From: Clostridia bacterium
GTDB taxonomy: Bacteria > Bacillota > Clostridia > Oscillospirales > Acutalibacteraceae
Direction: 5' to 3'
DNA: 64,000 bases
NCBI GenBank assembly: GCA_017428525.1
Contig: JAFRQQ010000013.1
Location: 62,001-126,000, forward strand
Below, in pieces: positions 11,932 to 19,785 of the stretch. Made by a program: the position numbers and the translations under genes. The notes beneath the pieces were generated by a model. It had not been told where the DNA came from and ran no database searches. It saw nothing but the letters and a program-made list of their open reading frames with translations. How positions within the stretch are numbered: the stretch's first letter is position 1; each line of letters opens with the position of its first letter.

Positions 11932-12241
11932 CCTTGAGCATCTCTTCCACTTTTTCCTTCTGCTGATAGCCGACGGAGGCGTCCGCGATCTTGCCGTCCT
12001 TGACCACGACGAGCAGCGGGATGCTCGAAACGCCGAAGGCCTGCGCGAGCGCCGGCTGTTCATCCACATTGACCTTGCCGACCTTCAGGCGGCCGGCATA
12101 GTCCTCCGCGATCTCCGCCACGACGGGGCCGAGCATCCGGCAGGGCCCGCACCAGGTCGCCCAGAAATCCAGCAGGACGGGCGTTGCGGACTTGAGCACT
12201 TCCTGCTCAAAGTTTTCCTGTGTAATTACCAATTCTGCCAT
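11921..12241 (-). CDS. trxA: Thioredoxin
   Basis: 106 residues, full length. Active site WCGPC at residues 30-34 (DFWATWCGPCRM) and a cis-Pro region SSIPLLVV. It reduces protein disulfides in the cytoplasm. It lies 15 bp downstream of a ferredoxin:thioredoxin-reductase-like gene, which may reduce it. No NADPH thioredoxin reductase is nearby. The RBS is GGAGG. Confidence 0.95.
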   Translation of the reverse strand: MAELVITQENFEQEVLKSATPVLLDFWATWCGPCRMLGPVVAEIAEDYAGRLKVGKVNVDEQPALAQAFGVSSIPLLVVVKDGKIADASVGYQQKEKVEEMLKGIV

Positions 12242-12256
12242 GTTCTTCCTCCTGTG

Positions 12257-12457
12257 TCATTCTTTTGACTTATAATACAGCATGCAGTGGCAAAAGCCTT
12301 CATACTCCGGATCCTTGATCTGGTCGCGGAATTCCTTGCACATGCATTTGAATTCCTCCGTGCGTTCCGTTCGGCAGGGGCAGTAGCCGCCGGTATGCGC
12401 GAGCCCCTCCTTGACAATGCGCACCATTTCCGCATCTGGATTCAGCGTCACCTTCAT
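12257..12457 (-). CDS. Ferredoxin:thioredoxin reductase catalytic-chain-like protein
   Basis: 66 residues. Three CxC pairs (CPC near residue 26, CMC near 38, CHC near 56) reproduce the CPC-x16-CPC-x8-CHC signature of the FTR catalytic chain. In that chain six cysteines hold a 4Fe-4S cluster and a redox disulfide. The protein is shorter than plant FTR-beta, and spacings differ slightly. It is the first gene of an operon with trxA, so electron transfer from ferredoxin to thioredoxin is a reasonable inference. The ATG at 12457 follows GGAGG. Confidence 0.85.
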   Translation of the reverse strand: MKVTLNPDAEMVRIVKEGLAHTGGYCPCRTERTEEFKCMCKEFRDQIKDPEYEGFCHCMLYYKSKE

Positions 12458-12489
12458 GGTTCTTTCCTCCTTCTCCGCCTGCTTTTTTC

Positions 12490-12518
12490 AGTGTACCATA
12501 CAATTATGAATTTTTCAA
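12490..12518 (-). promoter_or_regulatory. Promoter of the ftr-like/trxA operon
   Basis: Leftward -35 TTGAAA (12518-12513), 17-bp spacer, -10 TACACT (12495-12490). Diverges from the rmlA promoter. Confidence 0.7.
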
Positions 12519-12581
12519 TGCCGGCAGGTAAAATTGCATCCGGAAAAAAGCGCCGTTCCGTCCGGCGAAAATCGGCAGCAG

Positions 12582-12610
12582 TTGACTTTTGACGCAAAGA
12601 ATGGTATACT
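12582..12610 (+). promoter_or_regulatory. Promoter of rmlA-rmlC
   Basis: -35 TTGACT (12582-12587), 17-bp spacer, -10 TATACT (12605-12610). Confidence 0.75.
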
Positions 12611-12648
12611 ACACTCGTCACAGCTGCTTTCCAAAAGGAGTGGTTTCT

Positions 12649-13599
12649 TTGAAGGGCATTATTCTGGCCGGCGGCTCCGGCACGCGGCTTTACCCCCTGA
12701 CCATGGTTACCAGCAAGCAATTGCTTCCCGTTTATGACAAGCCGATGATCTACTATCCCCTCTCTACGCTGATGCTCGCGGGCATCCGGGAGATCCTGAT
12801 CATCTCCACCCCGGCCGACACGCCGCGTTTCCGCGAACTGCTCGGCACCGGGCGGCAGTTCGGCCTGAATCTCTCCTACGCGGAGCAGCCCAGCCCGGAC
12901 GGTCTGGCCCAGGCCTTCATTATCGGCGACAAATTCATCGGCGACGACGACGTGGCCATGGTGCTCGGCGATAATATATTTTACGGCAGCGGTCTGGGGC
13001 ATATGCTCCGGCAGGCGGCGAAAAATAAAGGCAGAGCGACCATTTTCGGCTATTATGTGGATAATCCCTCCGCGTTCGGCGTGGTGGAATTCAACGAGCA
13101 CGGCGTGCCGGTTTCCATTGAAGAAAAGCCCGCCGTTCCCAAATCCAACTACGCGGTCACGGGGCTGTATTTCTATGACAACCGCGTGGTGGAGTTTGCG
13201 AAATCCCTCAAGCCCTCCAAGCGCGGCGAGCTGGAGATCACGGATATCAACCAGATGTATCTGCAATTAGGCGACCTGGACATCCGTCTGATGGGCCGCG
13301 GCTACGCCTGGCTGGACACCGGGACGGTCGACAATCTGATGGACGCCGCGAACTTCATCCGCACGATCGAGCGGCTGCAGGGCATTCAGATCTCCGCGCC
13401 GGAAGAAATCGCCTACAACATGCGCTGGATCAGCCGCGAGGCTCTGCTGCGTTCGGCGGAAAAATACGGAAAATCATCCTACGGGCAGCATCTGCGCGCC
13501 GTGGCGGAGGGCAAAATTCTCTATTCCTCCGATCGGCCGGGCGAACGCCCCCGCTGGGGAATGGAGGACGGCAATGACTTGCAGCCAAACGGCCATTGA
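12649..13599 (+). CDS. rfbA: Glucose-1-phosphate thymidylyltransferase
   Basis: 316 residues from a TTG at 12649, supported by AAGGAG 8 bp upstream and by the family N-terminus [17 protein letters not shown]. It makes dTDP-glucose from glucose-1-phosphate and dTTP, the first step to dTDP-rhamnose. Seen: nucleotide-binding [23 protein letters not shown], metal-site LGDN, and EEKP. The C-terminal tail is ~20 residues longer than usual because the frame runs into the next gene (26-bp overlap with rfbC). rfbB and rfbD are not in this window. Confidence 0.94.
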   Translation: MKGIILAGGSGTRLYPLTMVTSKQLLPVYDKPMIYYPLSTLMLAGIREILIISTPADTPRFRELLGTGRQFGLNLSYAEQPSPDGLAQAFIIGDKFIGDDDVAMVLGDNIFYGSGLGHMLRQAAKNKGRATIFGYYVDNPSAFGVVEFNEHGVPVSIEEKPAVPKSNYAVTGLYFYDNRVVEFAKSLKPSKRGELEITDINQMYLQLGDLDIRLMGRGYAWLDTGTVDNLMDAANFIRTIERLQGIQISAPEEIAYNMRWISREALLRSAEKYGKSSYGQHLRAVAEGKILYSSDRPGERPRWGMEDGNDLQPNGH

Positions 13600-14125
13600 C
13601 GGTGCGCTCCTGCTCACGCCGCAGGTTTTCGGCGATCATCGCGGCTGGTTTTACGAGAGCTATTCCAGGCGCACGCTCGCGGAATGCGGCATCGAGGCGG
13701 ACTTCGTGCAGGACAACCGCTCCTTTTCAGCGCGCAAGGGCACGCTGCGCGGGCTGCACTGCCAGACGGACCCCATGGCGCAGGCCAAGCTCGTGACCTG
13801 CACGCGCGGCGGCATTCTGGACGTCGCGGTGGATCTGCGCATCGGCTCGCCGACCTATCTGCAGTGGATCGCCGTGGCGCTGAACGACGAAAACAAGCAG
13901 CAGCTCTTTTTGCCGCGCGGCTGCCTGCACGGCTTTGTGACGCTGACGGACAACGTGGAGCTTCTCTACAAAGCGGACGCCTTCTATGCGCCGGCCAACG
14001 ACCGCAGCATCCGCTGGAACGACCCGGCGATCGGCGTCGACTGGGGCATTGACGATCCGATCCTTTCGCAGAAGGATCAGACCGCGCCCCTGCTGGCCGA
14101 CAGCGACGTTCGTTTTTATTATTAA
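13574..14125 (+). CDS. rfbC: dTDP-4-dehydrorhamnose 3,5-epimerase
   Basis: 183 residues, normal length. RmlC cupin motifs: [29 protein letters not shown] (catalytic His), LPRGCLHGF and YKADAFYAP (catalytic Tyr). It epimerises C3 and C5 of the 4-keto sugar on the path to dTDP-L-rhamnose for cell-wall or capsule polysaccharide. The start ATG lies inside the rfbA end, so the two are translationally coupled. A hairpin terminator follows. Confidence 0.94.
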   Translation: MTCSQTAIDGALLLTPQVFGDHRGWFYESYSRRTLAECGIEADFVQDNRSFSARKGTLRGLHCQTDPMAQAKLVTCTRGGILDVAVDLRIGSPTYLQWIAVALNDENKQQLFLPRGCLHGFVTLTDNVELLYKADAFYAPANDRSIRWNDPAIGVDWGIDDPILSQKDQTAPLLADSDVRFYY

Positions 14126-14141
14126 ATTCCATATAACAATA

Positions 14142-14166
14142 CGCCGTCGAAAATTTTTCGGCGGCG
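14142..14166 (+). terminator. Terminator after rfbC
   Basis: CGCCGTCGAAAA (14142-14153) pairs with TTTTCGGCGGCG (14155-14166) with one wobble, followed by a T-rich stretch. Confidence 0.65.
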
Positions 14167-14237
14167 CTTCTCTTTTCTGCATAGTTTTCACATCGCCTGC
14201 GCATACTAGCCGTGAAAGCATGGAAGGAGATGAAACG

Positions 14238-14459
14238 ATGCTTGATAAAATTTCACTGGTGCTCGTCATCATCGGCGCGCTCAACTGGGGCAGCATCGGC
14301 CTGTTTCAGTTCGACATCGTCGCGTGGATCTTCGGCGGGCAGGGCGCAGTCCTGAGCAGAATCGTCTACACACTCGTCGCGCTGGCCGGCATCTGGTGCG
14401 TCTCGCTGCTCTTCCGCGACACGGAGGCCGCGGTCCACGCCGGGCAGGACGATATCTGA
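14238..14459 (+). CDS. DUF378 family small membrane protein
   Basis: 73 residues, with AAGGAG before the ATG. Two hydrophobic helices and the motif IIGALNWGSIGLFQFDIVAWIFG are diagnostic of DUF378 (YuzA-like). Function unknown. It stands alone between terminators. Confidence 0.9.
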   Translation: MLDKISLVLVIIGALNWGSIGLFQFDIVAWIFGGQGAVLSRIVYTLVALAGIWCVSLLFRDTEAAVHAGQDDI

Positions 14460-14463
14460 GAAC

Positions 14464-14497
14464 AAAAAAGAGGCTTGCTGCTGCAGGCCTCTTTTTT
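14464..14497. terminator. Bidirectional terminator
   Basis: AAAAAAGAGGC (14464-14474) and GCCTCTTTTTT (14487-14497) form a perfect stem serving the convergent DUF378 and PP2C genes. Confidence 0.85.
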
Positions 14498-14507
14498 CAT
14501 ATGTTCT

Positions 14508-16037
14508 TTAATTGCCGCCTTCCTGCGCGGTCGTGGTCGTTTCAATCGGTGCGGTCGTCCCGGGCTCGGGCGCTGCCGTTGTGGACACGTCCGGCGCGGC
14601 GGTGGTCGTTTCAATCGGCGCGGTCGTCGTCACATCCACCTTGGTCGTCGTCACGTCTGCCTTGGTGGTCGTCACGTCCGCTTTGGTGGTGGTAACGGCC
14701 GCCTTGGTCGTGGTGGCGGGCGCCTTGGTAGTGGGGGCTTTGGTCGTCGTGGGACGCGCACGGGTCGTGGGATTGGCGTTCTGTCTGGCGGTGGTGCGCG
14801 GCGTCGTGCGCGGCTGGCGCGTGGTCGGCGCCGTGGTCGCGGTCGTTGACGTCGTGCTTTCCGTCGTGCTCGTGGTGCTGGTTTCAAACACCCAGGTCGT
14901 CGGCTCCGTCGGCTCGGTCGAATAGATGAAATTATAGGTCGTGCCGGTGGTGGAGAGCTCCTCCGCAGACGCCTCGCGGTTCTTGATAACGGCGCGGGCA
15001 ACCAAACCGATCAGCGCAAGCACCGCAAGAATCGCCGCAACAGCGACCGCGATCTTGATGATCTTGCCCTTATCCACCGGCGGCACATAGGCGCGCGCAT
15101 CGGCGTTGGCGTAGGGAGAAACCGGATTCTCCTCCTCCTCGAAGCCCTGCTTCGCACCGAAGCTGGTGCGGTATTCATCCTCATAATCAGCGTCGCTGTC
15201 GCCGACCATGGCGGCGGCGATCGGCGTGAAGATCGCAGTCTCCTCCACATCGAAGAAGGCGACCATCACCGTGACGTTGTCTTTGCCGCCGTTTTCGAGC
15301 GCCTTGCGCACGAGCTTGCTCGCCGCATCCTGCGCGCTCTCGCTCGCGGAGAGAATCGCCGTGATCTCGCTGTCGGAGACCATATCGGTCAGACCGTCGC
15401 TGCACAGCAGGAGGATATCGCCGCTGTCCACGTCGTCGATCACGCTGATATTCGGCGAAAGCGCCGCTTCCTCCGGGAATACGCCGAGGTGGCGGGTCAG
15501 GCGCTTGGCGTCCGGAATCTTGCCGACCGCGTCCTGCGAAGCCTGACCGGCGTCCACCATGCTCTGGGCATGGGTGTGATCAAAGCTCATCTGCTCGAGC
15601 AGACCTTTGGAATAGTGATAGACGCGGGTGTCGCCGATGTTGACGCAAAGCAGGCGGCCCTTGACGGCATACAGTGCGGCCAGGGTGGTGCCCATGCGCT
15701 TGCCGCGGCTGGTGATTTCCGCGCAGATGCGGTTGTTCGCCTCTTCCAGACTGCCGGTGATCGCAAACGCAAAATCCTCGCCGCTCTCATAGACGCGGGA
15801 CGCGTGCGCCGCAATCGTCTGCACCGCGATGTGCGAAGCCACGTCGCCGTAGCTCTCGCCGCCCATGCCGTCGCAGACCGACAGATGGAACGGCTCGACC
15901 ATGCTCTGCACATAAGCGGAGCCCTTGCGCAGCGCATCCTCCGTGATGCGGCCGTTCAGGCTGTAGTTATCCTCGTTTTGCTCGCGCACACGCCCGTTAT
16001 GGGTCACGGCGCAGACATTCGCTTTCAGTTTTTTCAT
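14508..16037 (-). CDS. PP2C-family Ser/Thr phosphatase with TM segment and Thr-rich tail
   Basis: 509 residues. Residues ~1-265 are a PP2C (PPM) domain: N-terminal Asp/Glu of REQNEDN, CDGMGG, MGTTLAAL, NIGDTRVY, LLLCSDGLTD and GGKDNVTV, all metal-site motifs present. An acidic linker follows, then a membrane helix near residue 345 (IAVAVAAILAVLALIGLVA). The last ~140 residues are Thr/Pro-rich, with repeats of TTTKADV and TTTKAP types. The phosphatase is therefore cytosolic and the tail extracellular. A partner PASTA kinase is usual for such phosphatases, but none lies next to it here. Confidence 0.92.
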   Translation of the reverse strand: MKKLKANVCAVTHNGRVREQNEDNYSLNGRITEDALRKGSAYVQSMVEPFHLSVCDGMGGESYGDVASHIAVQTIAAHASRVYESGEDFAFAITGSLEEANNRICAEITSRGKRMGTTLAALYAVKGRLLCVNIGDTRVYHYSKGLLEQMSFDHTHAQSMVDAGQASQDAVGKIPDAKRLTRHLGVFPEEAALSPNISVIDDVDSGDILLLCSDGLTDMVSDSEITAILSASESAQDAASKLVRKALENGGKDNVTVMVAFFDVEETAIFTPIAAAMVGDSDADYEDEYRTSFGAKQGFEEEENPVSPYANADARAYVPPVDKGKIIKIAVAVAAILAVLALIGLVARAVIKNREASAEELSTTGTTYNFIYSTEPTEPTTWVFETSTTSTTESTTSTTATTAPTTRQPRTTPRTTARQNANPTTRARPTTTKAPTTKAPATTTKAAVTTTKADVTTTKADVTTTKVDVTTTAPIETTTAAPDVSTTAAPEPGTTAPIETTTTAQEGGN

Positions 16038-16089
16038 AACGTCCCTCCCGGATGCGGCGCTGCTGCCGCATCAAGCTGATATCTGAAAT

Positions 16090-16992
16090 TCATGCATCCT
16101 TGAAAATACCGGTTTCCTTTGCGTAATCATAGAAGACCTCGAGCGAGCGCAGACGCGCCGGGCTGAGATTCTGTTTGCCGCGCGTGAACCACTGCATCGG
16201 CACGCCGCGCAGACGGCACAGATACTTGGCGCTCGCGCAGAACCCGCTGTCGATCGCCTGGTCGAGCAGAATGATCTGCTGATGCACCTTGCGCGCGCTC
16301 TCCCGGTCGCCCGAGGAAAACGCCGCCCACATCTGCACAAACAGATCCGCGCCGCAGGTGGTCGGTGTGGCCACCACGCCGCGCGCGCCCTCGAGCCACG
16401 CGTCATAGAGATAAGGAATATTCGCCTGCAGCACATTGGAATTGCCCTGCCGCACGATCTTGCCCTCGATGCCGGGCAGATTGCTCGTGCAGTCCTTGAT
16501 CCCGCGGAAGCGGCCGGAGGCGGCCAGCCTGCCGTAGGTTTCGGCGTCCATCAGATGCGGCTGCATGCCGGGGAATTCATAAAGCAGCAGCGGCAGCTCG
16601 GTGTGCGAAGCGAGATCCATCAGGTATTCATACATCTCCGTCGGGCGGTCGCACATGCCGCGCGTGACAAACACCAGGCCGGAAACGCCCTGCTGCTCGA
16701 GCGCGCGGATCTCCTCGACCTGCGCCTCGAAGGTCGGCTCGAGGTTGCCGGTGGCGAACACGGGCACGCCGTCGGCATTCTTCACCGCCAGTCCCGCGCA
16801 ATGCACGCGCTCCTCGCGGGTGAGCTCCATCATCTCCGAGGAGCCGCAGACCGCAAACAGATGCTGCGGACGGAATGCCGCCTGCCATGCCACATAGGCC
16901 TCATAGGCCGCCTCGTCGATCGTGCGATCCCAGCGAAACGGGGTCAGCAGCAGAGAATATACGCCGGAAAATGCATCATACTGTGCCATCAT
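16090..16992 (-). CDS. DapA/NanA-family (dihydrodipicolinate synthase-like) protein
   Basis: 300 residues, the family length. TIM-barrel class I aldolase signatures: Schiff-base Lys in GIKDCTSN, catalytic Tyr in LLLYEFPG, and the phosphate/carboxylate loop near VCGSSEMMELTREER. The usual GTTGE of DapA is replaced by CGSSEM, so it is probably not the lysine-pathway enzyme. A 2-keto-acid aldolase or dehydratase for a sugar acid is more likely. Two adjacent ATGs (16992, 16989) are both possible. It is upstream of the PP2C gene with a 52-bp gap that contains a hairpin. Confidence 0.85.
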   Translation of the reverse strand: MMAQYDAFSGVYSLLLTPFRWDRTIDEAAYEAYVAWQAAFRPQHLFAVCGSSEMMELTREERVHCAGLAVKNADGVPVFATGNLEPTFEAQVEEIRALEQQGVSGLVFVTRGMCDRPTEMYEYLMDLASHTELPLLLYEFPGMQPHLMDAETYGRLAASGRFRGIKDCTSNLPGIEGKIVRQGNSNVLQANIPYLYDAWLEGARGVVATPTTCGADLFVQMWAAFSSGDRESARKVHQQIILLDQAIDSGFCASAKYLCRLRGVPMQWFTRGKQNLSPARLRSLEVFYDYAKETGIFKDA

Positions 16993-17052
16993 GCCGATCC
17001 TTCTTTTCTGTCTTGCCTGCCGAAAGGCGGCAAATATGGATTATAATAATAG

Positions 17053-17081
17053 ATTATAACGCACGAATGTGAAAAAATCAA
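17053..17081 (-). promoter_or_regulatory. Promoter of the DapA-family gene
   Basis: Leftward -35 TTGATT (17081-17076), 17-bp spacer, -10 TATAAT (17058-17053). Confidence 0.7.
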
Positions 17082-17211
17082 TAACATTCCGTCGCTTTTT
17101 TGGAAACAGCGCGCGCAGACGGTCTTTTTTTCATCTTAACAGATTCTTTCTCGCTTGTCAAATACAGAATCGGATTCCGTTGCGCAGAAACCCGGATTTT
17201 GCAATGCGCTC

Positions 17212-17240
17212 TTGCATTCCGCCGCCGCACGTGCTAAAAT
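17212..17240 (+). promoter_or_regulatory. Promoter of the MFS-NUDIX operon
   Basis: -35 TTGCAT (17212-17217), 17-bp spacer, -10 TAAAAT (17235-17240). Confidence 0.7.
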
Positions 17241-17272
17241 AAACTGAATTCATCATTGAGAAGGTGGTTCTC

Positions 17273-18508
17273 ATGGCCACTGCACGGGACGGCAGCAAGG
17301 ATCAGCGCATCATTCTGATCTGCTGGCTCGCCTATTTTGCGGCCTACATCGGGCGTCTGAATTACAACGCCTCCATCGTTTCCATCATCGAAGCGCTCCA
17401 CACCGGCAAGGAGCAGGCCGGTCTGGTCAGCTCGTTCTTTTTCTTCGCCTACGGCGCGGGGCAGCTGGTCAACGGCGTGCTCTCGCACCGCTACAACTCC
17501 AAATACATGGTCTTTTTCGCGCTGACGGCCTCCGCCGCGATCAATCTCTCGATGCCGCTGTGCGGCAGCATCAGCGTGATGAAATATCTTTGGCTGCTCA
17601 ACGGCGCGGTGCAGTCCATCCTCTGGACCACGCTGATCAAAACGATCTCCCTGCGCGTGAGCGACGCAAAAATCCCGCGCGCGATCGTCGTCATGAGCAC
17701 GCCGACCGCCGCCGGCACCTTCCTCGCCTACGGCATCAGCGCGCTGAGCGACCGGCTGGGCAGCTGGCGGGCGCCGTTCTTCACTGCGACGATCGTCCTG
17801 CTGTGCACGGCCGTGCTCTGGTTTGTGCTTTACGGCAAAGCGGATGCGCCGCAGGAAACGCTGCAGGTCAAGGCGAAAAGCGGACCGCGGATCTCGCGCG
17901 CGATGCTGCCCGTGCTGGCGCTGACCGCCGGCGCCGGCATTGCGAACGGCTTCATCAAGGACGGCGTGACCACCTGGGTCCCTTCCGTGCTGTATGAATC
18001 CTTCGGGCTCGACCGGTCCTTCTCGATCCTGCTCACGCTCCTGCTGCCGCTCGTTTCCATGCTCGCGGCCGCGATGACGAAAAAGGTGCACGATCATATC
18101 GCGAGCCTCTCCGCGATGAATCTGCTTTTCTACGGCGGCTCAACGCTGCTGTGCGGGGGCATACTGCTGTTCCTGCATGTAAAAATCATGCCGGCGATCC
18201 TGCTGTGCTTTGTCTGCGTTGCCTGCACGATGCACATGGTCAACAACGTCATCACCAGCATATTCCCGCTCGATCACCGCGCGCTGCTCGACGCCGGCTT
18301 TGCGGCCGGGCTGCTGAACACCTTCTGCTATGTCGGCAGCACCTCCGCGACCTACGCGCTGGGCGCCGTTTCCGAACGCAGCGGCTGGCAGACGGTCTTC
18401 CTGCTCGTGCTGAGCGTGAGCGCTGTCGCCGTGCTGCTGAGCTTCGGCGGCGTATTTGCGGAAAAATATGCGAAACAGGCGCAGCCTGAAGAAAGGAGCG
18501 ATGCCTGA
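17273..18508 (+). CDS. MFS transporter (organophosphate-antiporter-like)
   Basis: 411 residues, about 12 membrane helices. The ATG at 17273 has AAGG 8 bp upstream. The first helix region IGRLNYNASIVSIIEALH and the following loop resemble the GlpT/UhpT branch of the major facilitator superfamily, which exchanges phosphorylated sugars or glycerol phosphate for phosphate. The substrate is not determinable. The last codon overlaps the first base of the NUDIX gene (TGATG), so the genes are coupled. Confidence 0.85.
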   Translation: MATARDGSKDQRIILICWLAYFAAYIGRLNYNASIVSIIEALHTGKEQAGLVSSFFFFAYGAGQLVNGVLSHRYNSKYMVFFALTASAAINLSMPLCGSISVMKYLWLLNGAVQSILWTTLIKTISLRVSDAKIPRAIVVMSTPTAAGTFLAYGISALSDRLGSWRAPFFTATIVLLCTAVLWFVLYGKADAPQETLQVKAKSGPRISRAMLPVLALTAGAGIANGFIKDGVTTWVPSVLYESFGLDRSFSILLTLLLPLVSMLAAAMTKKVHDHIASLSAMNLLFYGGSTLLCGGILLFLHVKIMPAILLCFVCVACTMHMVNNVITSIFPLDHRALLDAGFAAGLLNTFCYVGSTSATYALGAVSERSGWQTVFLLVLSVSAVAVLLSFGGVFAEKYAKQAQPEERSDA

Positions 18509-18900
18509 TGGTGCAGGTGGCCGCCGCGCTGATTCGGGACGGCGATCGTTTTATGATTTGTCAGCGTCCGCGCACGAAAACGCGCGCGCTGGAATGGGAA
18601 TTCGTCGGCGGCAAGGCGGAACCCGGCGAAACGCTGCAGGAGGCGCTTGTGCGCGAATGCCGCGAGGAGCTGGGCGTCACGGTCACGCCGGGCGAAATCT
18701 TCATGGAGCTCGATCACGTCTACCCGGATATCACGATTCATCTCACGCTCTTTAACGCCGTGATCGCGTCCGGCACGGTGCAGATGCTCGAGCACAATGA
18801 CATCCGCTGGATCACGCCGGCAGAGATCGACAAGTATGAATTCTGCCCTGCCGACGCGGAAATCCTGCAGAAACTCAAATCGGAATGCAACAAAAAATGA
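18508..18900 (+). CDS. NUDIX hydrolase (MutT-like)
   Basis: 130 residues. The complete Nudix box is present: G-x5-E-x7-REUxEExGU in GGKAEPGETLQEALVREC followed by REELGV. This predicts hydrolysis of a nucleoside diphosphate linked to another moiety. The length and small N-terminal strand (VQVAAALIRDGDRFMICQR) resemble MutT 8-oxo-dGTP pyrophosphohydrolases. Overlaps the MFS stop by 1 bp. Confidence 0.92.
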   Translation: MVQVAAALIRDGDRFMICQRPRTKTRALEWEFVGGKAEPGETLQEALVRECREELGVTVTPGEIFMELDHVYPDITIHLTLFNAVIASGTVQMLEHNDIRWITPAEIDKYEFCPADAEILQKLKSECNKK

Positions 18901-18913
18901 TGGAGGCGATGGT

Positions 18914-19213
18914 ATGCTGATCGCGATTTCTCTGGCCGTGTCCTCTGCGCTGAATCTCATCGGGATGCTGGCGAACTACCTCAATTTCCGCTCAACGGAG
19001 CGCCTGCTGCTGTCCGTTCGGAAGTACGGCGGCGAATGCATGCTGGAAATCGGCTGCGGCTGGCGGGTCTTCCACACCTACGCCATGCGGGAGGGGCAGC
19101 AGAACACGGCGACGCTGCATTTTGAGCCGATCAGTCTGGTGCTGCAGATCCTGCTGCTGGCCGCCGTCATTTTCGGCATCCTGGTGCTGATTAAAAAGCT
19201 GACGCACAGGTAA
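18914..19213 (+). CDS. Small membrane protein, unrecognised
   Basis: 99 residues. The ATG at 18914 has GGAGG 7 bp upstream. Two hydrophobic helices (near the N-terminus, and LVLQILLLAAVIFGILVLI near the C-terminus) bracket a polar loop with CMLEIGCGW. It is third in the MFS-NUDIX operon and followed by a terminator. No family recognised. Confidence 0.75.
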   Translation: MLIAISLAVSSALNLIGMLANYLNFRSTERLLLSVRKYGGECMLEIGCGWRVFHTYAMREGQQNTATLHFEPISLVLQILLLAAVIFGILVLIKKLTHR

Positions 19214-19239
19214 ACCTGAAGCACAGAAAAAAGAAACAG

Positions 19240-19276
19240 CGCACGGGTCAGATCCATTGCGGATCCGATCCGTGCG
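19240..19276 (+). terminator. Terminator of the MFS-NUDIX operon
   Basis: CGCACGG (19240-19246) and CCGTGCG (19270-19276) with an inner GATCC/GGATC stem, followed by TTTGCTTT. Confidence 0.75.
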
Positions 19277-19308
19277 TTTGCTTTCCCGGTCGCTTTGCCG
19301 CCGGAGCG

Positions 19309-19581
19309 TCAGAGATCGATGATACCTTCGCCGATCAAATAAAACAGCGCAAAGCCGATAATAAACAGTGCGGCGACCACAATTGTGCAGCCCATATCGA
19401 ATCGCGCATCCTTTTCCATCTCTTCCTTCGACTTCGGCTCTTCAAACTTCGGTTTCGGAAGCGGGACGTTTTTCTGACAGTACGGGCAGACAGTCGCATT
19501 CTCGTTGATTCGCTTTTTGCAGTAAGGGCAGATTTTCATGCCTGCCATTAAGACTTTTGCAATATCTTCTGAAATCTTCAC
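19309..19581 (-). CDS. Double zinc-ribbon membrane protein
   Basis: 90 residues from a GTG at 19581 (AGGAGG 7 bp upstream). Two CPYC knuckles (MKICPYCKKRI and TVCPYCQKNV) form one zinc ribbon. A charged Pro/Lys/Glu linker follows, then one membrane helix (CTIVVAALFIIGFALFYLIG). The ribbon would face the cytoplasm. Proteins of this layout are common in Clostridia with no assigned role. Confidence 0.8.
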   Translation of the reverse strand: MKISEDIAKVLMAGMKICPYCKKRINENATVCPYCQKNVPLPKPKFEEPKSKEEMEKDARFDMGCTIVVAALFIIGFALFYLIGEGIIDL

Positions 19582-19729
19582 ACAGATACCTCCTGTATCA
19601 TTTGATCGGATGTCCGTCGTCTGCTGCCGGCCGCCGCCCCTCCTTTCCCGGAAACCGAAACAGATTGCTTTCGACCCATCCATTTATAGGATGCAGCAAA
19701 CGACAAAAAGGTTGAAAAAAACAGAAAAA

Positions 19730-19770
19730 ACACGGATTTGAGCGATCATTGCCCGAATCCGTGTCTTTTT
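19730..19770 (-). terminator. Terminator after the KDG-kinase operon
   Basis: ACACGGATT (19730-19738) pairs with AATCCGTGT (19756-19764); the A-rich left flank gives the T-run for leftward transcripts. Confidence 0.8.
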
Positions 19771-19785
19771 TCTCTTTATTCAGCG

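Noticed and set aside
12589..14125. Complete dTDP-rhamnose operon
   Set aside because: Only rfbA and rfbC are present; rfbB and rfbD are not found in the window.
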